From Bacteroidota bacterium (GTDB lineage Bacteria > Bacteroidota > Bacteroidia > B-17B0 > Aurantibacillaceae): DNA of 64,000 bases. The notes below the pieces were generated by a model. The model made no database searches. It was not told the origin of the DNA and saw only the letters and a program-made list of their open reading frames with translations. Of the stretch, positions 27,915 through 36,888 are shown in pieces. How positions within the stretch are numbered: position 1 is the first letter of the stretch; every line of letters starts with the position of its first letter. A program made the position numbers and the translations under genes. The stretch spans positions 90,356 to 154,355 of the forward strand of contig JANYGK010000009.1 in NCBI GenBank assembly GCA_025362395.1, written 5' to 3'.

Positions 27915-27933
27915 AATACAGTTCAGCTCATTT

Positions 27934-27963
27934 AAAAACGCGGATTAACAACCCGCGTTTTTT
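27934..27963. terminator. bidirectional intrinsic terminator
   Basis: AAAAACGCGG (27934-27943) pairs perfectly with CCGCGTTTTT (27953-27962), with A and T runs on both sides. It lies between the convergent FN3-like gene and the TPR-PP2C gene and can serve both. Confidence 0.85.
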
Positions 27964-27969
27964 AACGAC

Positions 27970-29961
27970 TTATAATTTAATCCCTATCATCAACACATCA
28001 TCTACCTGCTCGTAGTCTTTTTTCCAGTTCATAAAAGAAGATTCAATTTTTTCATGTTGTGCTTTAGCGGGTAGCTCCGCAATGGAAATTAATAATTCTT
28101 TCAGGCTTTTAGACATGAATTTTTTACCTTCTTTGCCGCCGAACTGGTCGGCATAACCATCGGTAAATAGATAGATGGAATCATTTTTTTGTAAAGAAAT
28201 TTTAGTCGTTGTAAATTCTTTATCATCGTGCGTAAAGCCTGCAATGGCTGTTTTATCGGGCCTGTACTCTAAAAGTTCATTCTGCCTGATGATATATACA
28301 GGCCTGTTTGCTCCCGAAAATTCAACTTCGGTTAGGGCACCGTTAAATTTTAAAATAGCAATGTCCATTCCGTCTTTTTGTTTCGACTCGTCGGAATGTT
28401 GTTTTAAAACCTGTTTGATCTGTTTGTTTAAAAAGGAAAGGATTTTACCGGGTTCAGATATGTTTTTTTCAAATACAGCCTGCACTATTTTATCTATCCC
28501 GATAATACTCATTAAGGCTCCCGGAACCCCATGCCCGGTACAATCGGCAGCTATACAATAAAAATAATCATTTACCTTGCTGAACCAATAAAAATCGCCG
28601 CTCACCACATCTTTGGGCTTATAATAAATAAAGCTTTGTTGAAACACCTCACTTAAATCTTTAATATGAGGTAATATTGCCTGTTGAATTCCTTTAGCGT
28701 ATTGTATGCTGTTATCTATTTCCTGTTTTTTTTCCGCTATGATATGGTTTTGCGCCGCTAATTGAATATTTGTAAATTGCTTTTGTTTATTTTGCCTGTA
28801 CAGTAAAACTACCGCAATAATAACTATCAGGGCAACAGCCAACAGAATAAAAATAAAATAGATGTTTTTTTTATTTCTTAATTCCTGTATTTCATTGGCC
28901 TGTTTCAATTGGCCGACATTTGCTTCCGCTTTTTCAAGCGAGTAGCTGCCTTGTAAATTACTTATGCTTGTAGAATATGCTTCTTTATCAAGCTCTTCTT
29001 TTAAGTTCATAAATTTTTCATAATAGCTGTATGCCTTTTCAAAGTTTTTTAAATTATAATACGCTTTTGCCAACCCCTTTAATGCCATAAGCCGTATATC
29101 TTTAATATCGTGCCTTATATTATAACTATTAACAAAATCAAATTTAGTAATGGCATCTGCTGTTTTACCTAATTCTAAATTACATAAACCCATATTAAGG
29201 TTACAGATGATGATGCTTGAGGAATCATTTATTTTTTGATGGATCTGCAGGCTTTTTTCATTGTAGAAATTAGCCGATCTATAATCTTTTTCTACATAAA
29301 ACAGATCGCCTAAATTACCATAGAGCCTTCCCATCTCAGAAAACAAACCTGCTTTTTTTGCGGCATCTATCCCTTTATTAAAATAGACCAGCGCTGAGTC
29401 AAAATATTGTTTTTTTCCATTCGCGAGGTTCCTGTCGGCATAATAACTTGCCATGGCATTATAAATTTTCATTAAGCCCGACGTATCCCGGCATTTTTCA
29501 AACAGGGCTAATGATTTATAGAGGTATTTATCTTCTTTGTAATTATGCTGCTGAATACAAAGGATCCACCCGATGTTATATAAGGAAAAGGCGATCCCTT
29601 TTTCATTATGAATGGAATCATTTATACGGTATGCTTTAAAGTAGTTTTGCTGAGCTTTATCGTAATCGGAATGGAACCAATACGCATCGGCTATACAGTT
29701 ATAGGATGTAGCCATCCCCTTTGTATAGTTTAATTTTTTAGAAAGTTCGAGTGCTTCGTTAGCATAGTTTATGGCTTCTTTAAACGCATTATTACTAAGG
29801 TTATAAGAAAGAGAAATTAACTTTGTAATTTTTAAGGTATCCGTATCCTGTAATCCCGCAATTTCAAATTTAAGCGCTTTAATATTCTTAAGGTTTTGAG
29901 CCGAAAGAATGAAATGGAAAGAAAAGAAAAGGAAGAAATATAAAAAACGAAATTGATGCAT
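27970..29961 (-). CDS. TPR sensor with PP2C/SpoIIE-like phosphatase domain
   Basis: 663 residues. A signal sequence (FLYFFLFFSFHFILSAQ) is followed by about seven TPRs (30-350) placed in the periplasm, one membrane segment (about 368-388, FIFILLAVALIVIIAVVLLY, 20 residues), a coiled linker (ending IDNSIQYAKGIQQAILPHI) and a cytoplasmic PP2C/SpoIIE domain (about 435-663; KPKDVVSGDFYWF, DCTGHGVPGALMSI, YLFTDGYADQFGG). It probably converts a periplasmic protein-binding signal into Ser/Thr dephosphorylation. The target is unknown. It shares its output domain with the proteins at 9038 and 32700. Confidence 0.92.
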   Translation of the reverse strand: MHQFRFLYFFLFFSFHFILSAQNLKNIKALKFEIAGLQDTDTLKITKLISLSYNLSNNAFKEAINYANEALELSKKLNYTKGMATSYNCIADAYWFHSDYDKAQQNYFKAYRINDSIHNEKGIAFSLYNIGWILCIQQHNYKEDKYLYKSLALFEKCRDTSGLMKIYNAMASYYADRNLANGKKQYFDSALVYFNKGIDAAKKAGLFSEMGRLYGNLGDLFYVEKDYRSANFYNEKSLQIHQKINDSSSIIICNLNMGLCNLELGKTADAITKFDFVNSYNIRHDIKDIRLMALKGLAKAYYNLKNFEKAYSYYEKFMNLKEELDKEAYSTSISNLQGSYSLEKAEANVGQLKQANEIQELRNKKNIYFIFILLAVALIVIIAVVLLYRQNKQKQFTNIQLAAQNHIIAEKKQEIDNSIQYAKGIQQAILPHIKDLSEVFQQSFIYYKPKDVVSGDFYWFSKVNDYFYCIAADCTGHGVPGALMSIIGIDKIVQAVFEKNISEPGKILSFLNKQIKQVLKQHSDESKQKDGMDIAILKFNGALTEVEFSGANRPVYIIRQNELLEYRPDKTAIAGFTHDDKEFTTTKISLQKNDSIYLFTDGYADQFGGKEGKKFMSKSLKELLISIAELPAKAQHEKIESSFMNWKKDYEQVDDVLMIGIKL

Positions 29962-30210
29962 ACAGAACTAAAGATATAAAAATAAATTGAAGATATTGGT
30001 TTATCAATGTCTTCAATTATTTATAAAGCAGCGCTTACCAACCGGATGTTCTTAAATACCTTTAAACCCGGGTAATGAAGGGCCTATGCTCCTCCTAATA
30101 ATAATGTAATTCTGTTCATAGTATAAAATTTATTTATATAAAAATACGGGCTCAATGCCCGCCATGATAGAGGGGTAGCACCTCAAACCGCACTAAAGTT
30201 TCGGTAAATT
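29962..30210. other. intergenic region upstream of the TPR-PP2C gene
   Basis: Apart from the gltA terminator at 30211, it holds a 12-codon minus-strand frame (30084-30119, MNRITLLLGGA) containing TTAGGAGGAGC, a strong Shine-Dalgarno-like string. No ATG follows it at a useful distance, so its meaning is unclear. Nothing else recognisable is seen. Confidence 0.35.
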
Positions 30211-30242
30211 AAAAATCCCCGTATGATGGACTCACACAGGGA
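30211..30242 (-). terminator. intrinsic terminator of the citrate synthase gene
   Basis: On the minus strand TCCCTGT pairs with ACGGGGA (one G-U) around a 13-nt loop, followed by TTTTT; it begins 27 bp after the gltA stop. Confidence 0.65.
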
Positions 30243-30268
30243 CTAAACCAAATTAGAAAATTGAATTA

Positions 30269-31591
30269 TTAAACTTTTGCTTCCTGCGCTTTTTTAATAA
30301 TTGCTTTAATATTTTCGGTTGTTGTAGAGTTTGGCCTTTCAATAGCTGAACCTGTAGCTCTATCCCAAATTAAGCTTGCCAATACGCCAAGTGCTCTTGA
30401 CACACCGAATAACACGGTATAAAAATCATACTCATGCATGCCGTAGTGTACTAATAAGGCTCCTGAATGCGCATCCACATTTGGCCAGGGATTTTTAATT
30501 TTTCCGGTCGATTCTAATATCGGAGGTGCCACTTCATATACCATTTGTACTATTTCACAAATGTTATCGTGCTTAATATATGTTTTATAAAAATCCTGTT
30601 GGGCCGTAAAGCGGGGATCTGTTTTGCGTAATACGGCATGGCCGTATCCGGGAACTACTTTTCCTTCGGCCAATGTTTTCCGGATGTAGTCCGCTATTTG
30701 CTCTTTAGTAGGTAAGCCACCGCCTAAATTTTCTTTTAATTCCATAATCCAACTTAATACTTCCTGGTTTGCCAAGCCGTGTAAAGGGCCCGCTAAACCA
30801 TTCATACCCGCCGAAAATGCCAAATACGGATCGCTTAGTGCTGAACCAACCAAATGTGTTGCATGCGCTGATACGTTCCCTCCTTCATGGTCTACGTGAA
30901 TCGTTAAATATAAACGCATTAACCGTTTCATATCAAACTCTTCATAACCCAACATGTGAGCAAAGTTTGCTGCCCAATCTAACTTGTGATCCGGTTCAAT
31001 ATGAACGCCGTTTTTATATTTACGGCGGTAGATATAGGATGCGATCCTTGGTAAACGTGCAATCAGGTTCATTGAATCTTCATACACGTAATCCCAATAA
31101 TCTTTTTTATTAATTCCTTTTGCGTATGCTTTTGCAAATAAGCTTTCTGTTTGCATAGCCATTACGCCAATAACAAATTGGGTCATTGGGTGCGTATCTG
31201 TAGGTAAGGCTTCAATCACATCAAACACGTGTTTAGGGACGTTGCTGCGTTTTTGCCATTCGTTGGTAATAAAGCTTACATCGTCTTGCGTAGGTAATTC
31301 ACCCACCAACATTAAGTAAAAAATTCCTTCGGGAAGCGGCTCTGTTCCGCCCGGTGCTTTTGGTAAGGCTTTACGTAATTCAGGGATAGAGTATCCTCTG
31401 AACCGAATCCCTTCTTCCGGATCTAATTTAGAAGTTTCTGTTACCATACCGGTCATACCCTTCATCCCTTGGTATACCTGTGCTACAGTAATTTCACCTA
31501 ATTTCAAATCACCATGATTTTTGATAATGTCTTTAATTTCTGCTGCCAAAGGCACTGCTTTCTCACGAAATTTATCTTTTAACCTATCCAT
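30269..31591 (-). CDS. gltA: citrate synthase, mitochondrial-like type
   Basis: 440 residues. It condenses acetyl-CoA and oxaloacetate to citrate, the entry step of the TCA cycle. Catalytic residues are in place: His in GPLHGLANQEV, His in VPGYGHAVLRKTDPRF and Asp in PWPNVDAHSG. The sequence around them (SAHATHLVGSALSDPYLAFS, YTVLFGVSRALGVLASLIWD) resembles eukaryotic mitochondrial citrate synthase far more than the NADH-regulated hexameric enzyme of E. coli, so a dimeric, non-NADH-inhibited enzyme is likely. It is monocistronic, with its own terminator. Lineage: such genes occur in part of the Bacteroidota. Confidence 0.95.
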   Translation of the reverse strand: MDRLKDKFREKAVPLAAEIKDIIKNHGDLKLGEITVAQVYQGMKGMTGMVTETSKLDPEEGIRFRGYSIPELRKALPKAPGGTEPLPEGIFYLMLVGELPTQDDVSFITNEWQKRSNVPKHVFDVIEALPTDTHPMTQFVIGVMAMQTESLFAKAYAKGINKKDYWDYVYEDSMNLIARLPRIASYIYRRKYKNGVHIEPDHKLDWAANFAHMLGYEEFDMKRLMRLYLTIHVDHEGGNVSAHATHLVGSALSDPYLAFSAGMNGLAGPLHGLANQEVLSWIMELKENLGGGLPTKEQIADYIRKTLAEGKVVPGYGHAVLRKTDPRFTAQQDFYKTYIKHDNICEIVQMVYEVAPPILESTGKIKNPWPNVDAHSGALLVHYGMHEYDFYTVLFGVSRALGVLASLIWDRATGSAIERPNSTTTENIKAIIKKAQEAKV

Positions 31592-31774
31592 CTTTTTACA
31601 CTGTTTAATTAACCATGTAAATTTATACAGTGTAATGATTTAAACAAACTTTATTTGTATTATTTTTCAGGAAATTGGTCTAAATATAAGCTGCAACTAT
31701 CCGCATGCTTTAATTTATACTATTAAGAGCGGTTAAAGAGGTAGTTGCTACCTATTTAAGCCTCCGGGCGGCTG

Positions 31775-32680
31775 TTACTTTTTGCGCAGCTTTGCTTTTC
31801 CTGTTGCTGTTATTTCGAGCGGTATATTCGACTTTTTATAAAAGTTGTTCTCATCCAACTCCGCGGTTACTTTAACGTTATAGGATAATTTTTCGTTGGT
31901 TGCATACTTCCATGCCGTTTTAAAGATTTTATTTACTTCTACTGTTATAGGAATCTCAACCGTTGTTTCACCGGAAGGTTTAATCATTACAGGCTTATTA
32001 TAACTGCCGGTGGAAGTTACGAGGTTATCTCCTAATGCTAATTTATAATGAATGTTATGTATGTTCAGATCGATCATATTTCCTTTATTGATAATTTTAA
32101 TTTTTGCGGTAATATTTACTGTTTTATCAAAAAGCTTAATATCATTAATGTCAACACCCTCCACTTTTAGTTGAGGCGGTACAGGCACTTTAATTTTAAT
32201 GCGTTTTGATACCGGAATTTTTGTATTCCCTAAGATGGTATTATATACGATGTAGGATTCTATTTGAACATAGGTTGAATCTTGTTTTTGAAGTGATTTT
32301 ATGGTTCCCATCGTTTTAGTGATAGGAATTCTTAAGGGCATTTCAATTTTAGAAGTTTCGCCGGGTTTTTGCTTAATATTCATTGCTTTGGTTTCATTAA
32401 ACAGTAATGAATCGGCTAATGTTATTTTGTAAGACAGGGTATCAATATCGAGCTTAAAAATACTTTTATTTTCCAGCACCATATCAATTCCAATATAAGC
32501 AGTATCATTTTTTATAGTTGTTTTCACGAGGCTTATATCATCCAGATCGGGCAACACAAGCTTTAAGCCTTTTTTAGGATTAAAAAAAATAAATACTATT
32601 CCTGCTCCTATAATCAGGAAAAGCGCGGTAAAGATGATCCACCTTTTTGATCTTTTTTTGTGCTCCATGGTACTTTTCAA
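31775..32680 (-). CDS. LEA type 2 (WHy domain) protein, membrane-anchored
   Basis: 301 residues. A basic head (MEHKKRSKRWI) and one membrane segment (about 15-33, IIFTALFLIIGAGIVFIFF) place the rest outside the cytoplasm. Two LEA2-type beta domains follow (about 40-165 and 170-295), each with the pattern of alternating strands typical of WHy domains (e.g. YIGIDMVLENKSIFKLDIDT; VNITAKIKIINKGNMIDLNI). The alternative start four codons in (MEHKK) is equally plausible. LEA2 proteins are associated with stress tolerance in plants; the role in Bacteroidota is unknown. It lies 19 bp after the propeller-PP2C gene, so it may be the last gene of that operon. Confidence 0.8.
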   Translation of the reverse strand: MKSTMEHKKRSKRWIIFTALFLIIGAGIVFIFFNPKKGLKLVLPDLDDISLVKTTIKNDTAYIGIDMVLENKSIFKLDIDTLSYKITLADSLLFNETKAMNIKQKPGETSKIEMPLRIPITKTMGTIKSLQKQDSTYVQIESYIVYNTILGNTKIPVSKRIKIKVPVPPQLKVEGVDINDIKLFDKTVNITAKIKIINKGNMIDLNIHNIHYKLALGDNLVTSTGSYNKPVMIKPSGETTVEIPITVEVNKIFKTAWKYATNEKLSYNVKVTAELDENNFYKKSNIPLEITATGKAKLRKK

Positions 32681-32699
32681 GTATCAAGTTTGTTGCCGG

Positions 32700-35600
32700 T
32701 TAAAACCTGATACCCATCACACATACATCGTCTGTTTGCTCGGTTGCGCCTTTCCAATTTTCAAATTTTTCTTCCATAATTTTTTTCTGCATAGGTAAAG
32801 GCATAGTACAGACTAGGGCGAGGATCTCTTTAAATCGTTTATAATTAAACTTTTTATCTTTTTCTCCTCCAAACTGATCCGCATAGCCGTCAGAAAATAA
32901 ATAAATCATATCATCTTTTTCAAGATCAAAGGCTTGCAAATTATAATTGACCGTATGATCGGTTACCGACCCGATGGCTTGCTTATTGGGTTTTAATACA
33001 ATTAATTGGGGCGCATTAGCTTTTTTACGATACACATATACAGGATTATTTGCCCCTGAAAAATAAAGCTTACTTGCCGTATAATCAATCCCTATCAATG
33101 CAATATCCATCCCGTCCCTCATCCTGTTTTTAAGCGTACCCGACTGATTAAGGTTAGCGGTAATATTTGCATTTAAAAAATCTAACGCTTCGGCCGGCGA
33201 ATTAACGGACTCTTCCGTAAGCGATTGTTTTAAGAAATTGCAGGCTACTATGCTTAAAAATGCACCGGGCACTCCGTGGCCTGTACAGTCTGCTACCGCT
33301 GCCAATGAAAACCGCCTTGGATTATTACCGCTTGTTGTGGTTGAAGCTGCCCAATAAAAATCGCCGCTTACAATATCTTTAGGTTTATATAAAATAAAAT
33401 AATTAGAATCAAATAATTCATCGAGCATTTCTATTTGAGGCAAAAGTGAGTCCTGGATACGTTTGGCATAATTGATACTATCTGTAATATCTTTGTTTCT
33501 ATGCTCAAGCTCAATTTTTATTTTTTCCGCTTGTTCTTTTTCTTTTTGTAATAAATATGTTTTTTCCCTTACTTTTTTCTGTAATAATTGCTGAGCTTTT
33601 CGTAAGCTTTGCGTTCTCCAATACACAATTGCATAGGTTAATAATACAATGAATATAGTGATGATAACATAGAACCATATTTTTTTCCAAACCGGTTCAT
33701 TTATTTTAAGTATTACTTCGGCAGGCGATGTGCTCCATAAGCCTTCGCTGTTACAGGCCAAAACCTGGAAAACATATTCACCGTCGCTTAAATTTGGGTA
33801 ATCAACAAATCCCGAAGTTGTTATTTTCCAAAGTGAATCAATACCGATAAGCCTGTATTTATATTTTATTTTTTCGGGATTTATAAATGAGATCCCTAAA
33901 AAATCAATGCGTACCGTATAATAACCATATTTTTTTTCAATCCTTTTTTTGGAATTATAGGTGTCTTTGTCAATAATAACTTTTACGATTGATACTTTAG
34001 GCTCTACCCTGTTTTCTTTCTGTATTTCAAAATTATAATGAACAATGCCTTTAATGGTGCCAAACCAAACATTGCCTACGCTGTCTTTATATAGAGCATT
34101 TAAATTATTTTCAACAAACAATAAGCCTTCATTCTCCGTTATGCCGCGAAACTCTTTTAAAAACGCTTTTTTCTCGCTTAACCCGTTTTTATGGGTAACC
34201 CAAACTGAATTGTTATTATCCGTAAGTATTCCGTAACAGTAGTTCGATAATAAACCGGATGACACTCTATAGTTAACAAATATTTTCCCGTTATATTTAA
34301 ATACACCATCCCCCTCGGTTGCTATCCAAATAATTCCGGTTTTATCTTCATATACCCCGTTTATATTAAATGATCTTAATTCATCAATATCTTTAAAAAA
34401 GGTAAACTTTGAATCTTTTAAAAAATAAGGCGGTGACCCGTGCGATGAGATCCACAGCCTGTCTTTACTATCTAAAAATAAGTTTACAATGTTATTATGC
34501 AATAACCCATCAAGCGTAGTGATTATTTTTATAGTTTTTGAATACTGATTATATGTGTACAACCCTTCATTTGTACCTATTATTATATTTCCATTATGTC
34601 CTGCAATAATTGTGTTAACCGATAGATTAGCAAGTGCGTGCAGTTTCGAAAAATTTTCAAATTTTAAAGTGGTAGTATTTAAGGTATAAAGGCCTTTCGA
34701 GTTAGTACCGATCCATAATGTTTCCGCACCGTCAAACATAAGGGCGTTTATTTTATCTGTTACAAAACCGGTATGCGAATCAAATAATTTAAAAGACTTG
34801 CGGGAAGGAATAAAGCTTCCCAAACCTGTTTCATTTCCTATCCATACTACACCGCGTTTGTCAATAGCAATGTTTTTTATATCCGGATTTTTTAGTCCGT
34901 CCTTATCATTATAAAACGTCAGTTTTTCAATCGGCTTTTCAATGAGCCCGGCACCAAAAGTCCCAAACCACATGTTACCTTCAAAATCCTGAAATATAGA
35001 TTGTATATATTCATTTTTTAATCCGTTATTCTCATCAATTGTTGAAATATTATAATTTATGTATTGATTTCCCGAGAAAGTCAATTTCCTCAATCCTTCA
35101 CCGAATAAGCTGATCCATAAATTATTTGAACGATCCGCGTAGATCGCTGAAATAATAATGTTTTGAGAATTTAATTGAGTTAATATGTGATTAAATGGAA
35201 AGTATGTATCATCCAAACTTCTGATCCCATAAACACCATCACTTTCGGTTGATACCCAAAACGATTTTTTTGTAGCGTTTACAGGAATAATTTGCTTTAC
35301 ATTTTTCCCTTTAAATTCCTCAAGTTCACTAATGCTTTCTGAATTAGTATTTAACACATAAGCGCCTTCGGGTGTTGCTGCTATTATATGTCCTGATGCA
35401 TCAAACCGGAATGAGTTTACGGAATTGATGCCCCTATAGTGTTTTTGTTTTAAATTAAATAAGGTATCAACTGTAAAAAAGCCGCCGCTTGTAGCTATCC
35501 ATATTTTGCGATACTTATCTTCAGAAATTTGGTTTACTTTAAAATCCTTAATACCGGCATTTTTCAAGGAATTAAATTTCCCGTTCTTTATATATGAAAC

Positions 35601-35897
35601 TCCATTTTGCGATTGCCCAAGCCAATAAATATTTCGTGTATCGAGGTAATGAGTTGTTACAAAATTATCTGCAAGTTCTTTAGTAGTAAATGTATTAAAC
35701 GTAGTACCGTCAAATAAGCTGAGTCCTTCACCGGTTGACAAGCTTATAAAGCCATCGTTTCCTTGTGAAATATTATAAATATAAGATTGCGAAAGTCCGT
35801 TGTCTTCTGAATAATTTCTAAAATTATACATTTGACTGTATCCCGAAAAATGGATTCCGATAATTGCAATAACCACTAAACATTTAATTAACTTCAT
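32700..35897 (-). CDS. two-component-type beta-propeller sensor with PP2C/SpoIIE phosphatase output
   Basis: 1065 residues from MKLIKCLVVIAIIGIHFSGY; a frame six codons longer would overlap the preceding gene. After the signal peptide comes a double seven-bladed propeller (about 25-640) built of Reg_prop repeats such as DRLWISSHGSPPYF and GVVWIGNETGLG, then a Y_Y_Y domain (about 660-725), one membrane helix (about 737-757, IWFYVIITIFIVLLTYAIVY), a coiled linker and a PP2C/SpoIIE domain (about 830-1065; KPKDIVSGDFYWA, DCTGHGVPGAFLSI, YLFSDGYADQFGG). The sensor half is that of hybrid polysaccharide-sensing kinases, but the kinase is replaced by a phosphatase. It belongs to the T9SS adhesin operon. 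Confidence 0.92.
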   Translation of the reverse strand: MKLIKCLVVIAIIGIHFSGYSQMYNFRNYSEDNGLSQSYIYNISQGNDGFISLSTGEGLSLFDGTTFNTFTTKELADNFVTTHYLDTRNIYWLGQSQNGVSYIKNGKFNSLKNAGIKDFKVNQISEDKYRKIWIATSGGFFTVDTLFNLKQKHYRGINSVNSFRFDASGHIIAATPEGAYVLNTNSESISELEEFKGKNVKQIIPVNATKKSFWVSTESDGVYGIRSLDDTYFPFNHILTQLNSQNIIISAIYADRSNNLWISLFGEGLRKLTFSGNQYINYNISTIDENNGLKNEYIQSIFQDFEGNMWFGTFGAGLIEKPIEKLTFYNDKDGLKNPDIKNIAIDKRGVVWIGNETGLGSFIPSRKSFKLFDSHTGFVTDKINALMFDGAETLWIGTNSKGLYTLNTTTLKFENFSKLHALANLSVNTIIAGHNGNIIIGTNEGLYTYNQYSKTIKIITTLDGLLHNNIVNLFLDSKDRLWISSHGSPPYFLKDSKFTFFKDIDELRSFNINGVYEDKTGIIWIATEGDGVFKYNGKIFVNYRVSSGLLSNYCYGILTDNNNSVWVTHKNGLSEKKAFLKEFRGITENEGLLFVENNLNALYKDSVGNVWFGTIKGIVHYNFEIQKENRVEPKVSIVKVIIDKDTYNSKKRIEKKYGYYTVRIDFLGISFINPEKIKYKYRLIGIDSLWKITTSGFVDYPNLSDGEYVFQVLACNSEGLWSTSPAEVILKINEPVWKKIWFYVIITIFIVLLTYAIVYWRTQSLRKAQQLLQKKVREKTYLLQKEKEQAEKIKIELEHRNKDITDSINYAKRIQDSLLPQIEMLDELFDSNYFILYKPKDIVSGDFYWAASTTTSGNNPRRFSLAAVADCTGHGVPGAFLSIVACNFLKQSLTEESVNSPAEALDFLNANITANLNQSGTLKNRMRDGMDIALIGIDYTASKLYFSGANNPVYVYRKKANAPQLIVLKPNKQAIGSVTDHTVNYNLQAFDLEKDDMIYLFSDGYADQFGGEKDKKFNYKRFKEILALVCTMPLPMQKKIMEEKFENWKGATEQTDDVCVMGIRF

Positions 35898-35904
35898 ATA
35901 TCTT

Positions 35905-36888
35905 CTAGTCTTCAACCTTAACTCCTATCTTCATTGTGTATTTTGGAATACCGCCGATCGGTGATGTAAAAAACGGCATTAGTTCTCCATACTGATTACT
36001 GATAGCGACCACGATATTATTATTTTTAATGATTTTTTGTTTTATGAATTGGATATCGAGTGATGTATTGATCTCTGATTTCGTAATCTTATAAACATTT
36101 TCCATCCAGTTTTTATCCATGGTCGGCTTGGTTATTTCCCCTTTTTTAGCAACTGATACCACACGAATAATTCCATCATTATCAAAATCAAATATTTTAA
36201 CCTTAACCGCGGTTACGTTAGGGGCAATAAACGGGTACAGGTGTGAAACGGATTTTTCATTATCCGATAAACGAAACGTGTATTCGTAAGAAAATATATT
36301 TCCGCCTTCCACAGGTTTGTTTTCATTAGGATCGGATGACAAAAATAATTTATATAAATTACCGTCGTCTCCTTCAAGCCCTTCTATTACTAATTTAAAC
36401 ACACGGCCACCCAGCTCAGCCTGTATTTCTCCTTCAATAGGGTTAAACGGCCCCATAATGTACCAGGTATTATCATATTCTTTTTCATTTGCAAACACCT
36501 TTGTTGCTAATTGAGTTCCGCTTTTAAAATTCCCTACAGGGTTTTGTGCTTTAGCCGAAGGATCTGAATGAGCTTTATTGCCGCCATAAACAGAGAACCG
36601 GCATTTGCTGTTAAACGGGCCGTGGTTTTCATCAATAGCGCCGCCGGTTTCAGGATCAAAAAGCCTTATATAAATCGGCTTCTTGTAAGATTCAGGAATA
36701 AGAAAAAAGAAGGTTTGTGAAAAATCATCATCGCCCCAATCTTTATTTGCATCTTTACTAAAAGTGCACGCATAGGGTATCTTTTCCTCCAAAGACGGCG
36801 TTTGCTGTGCCTTTAGGATACTACAACTAATTAATTGCATAAAAAATAAGTGTATATATATACGTTTCATAATTTTATTTTCTTTCAA
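35905..36888 (-). CDS. unrecognised secreted protein of the T9SS operon
   Basis: 327 residues if started at MKENKIMKRIYIHLFF (overlapping the previous gene by 14 bp) or 321 from the second Met (36870, 4-bp gap). Either gives a signal peptide ending near SILKAQ. The mature protein has regular beta-strand patterns, with PIYIRLFDPETGGAIDENHG and KCRFSVYGGNKAHSDPSAKA as its most distinctive blocks and KVKIFDFDNDGIIRV later, suggesting one or two calcium-binding-like beta-sandwiches. I recognise no family. Its position between a PD40/PKD protein and a propeller-PP2C sensor suggests a periplasmic or surface partner of one of them. Confidence 0.75.
   Translation of the reverse strand: MKENKIMKRIYIHLFFMQLISCSILKAQQTPSLEEKIPYACTFSKDANKDWGDDDFSQTFFFLIPESYKKPIYIRLFDPETGGAIDENHGPFNSKCRFSVYGGNKAHSDPSAKAQNPVGNFKSGTQLATKVFANEKEYDNTWYIMGPFNPIEGEIQAELGGRVFKLVIEGLEGDDGNLYKLFLSSDPNENKPVEGGNIFSYEYTFRLSDNEKSVSHLYPFIAPNVTAVKVKIFDFDNDGIIRVVSVAKKGEITKPTMDKNWMENVYKITKSEINTSLDIQFIKQKIIKNNNIVVAISNQYGELMPFFTSPIGGIPKYTMKIGVKVED

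Noticed and set aside
30084..30119. 11-residue leader peptide MNRITLLLGGA with internal AGGAGG
   Set aside because: No attenuator structure or regulated gene start follows at a suitable distance, so a leader-peptide role cannot be supported.
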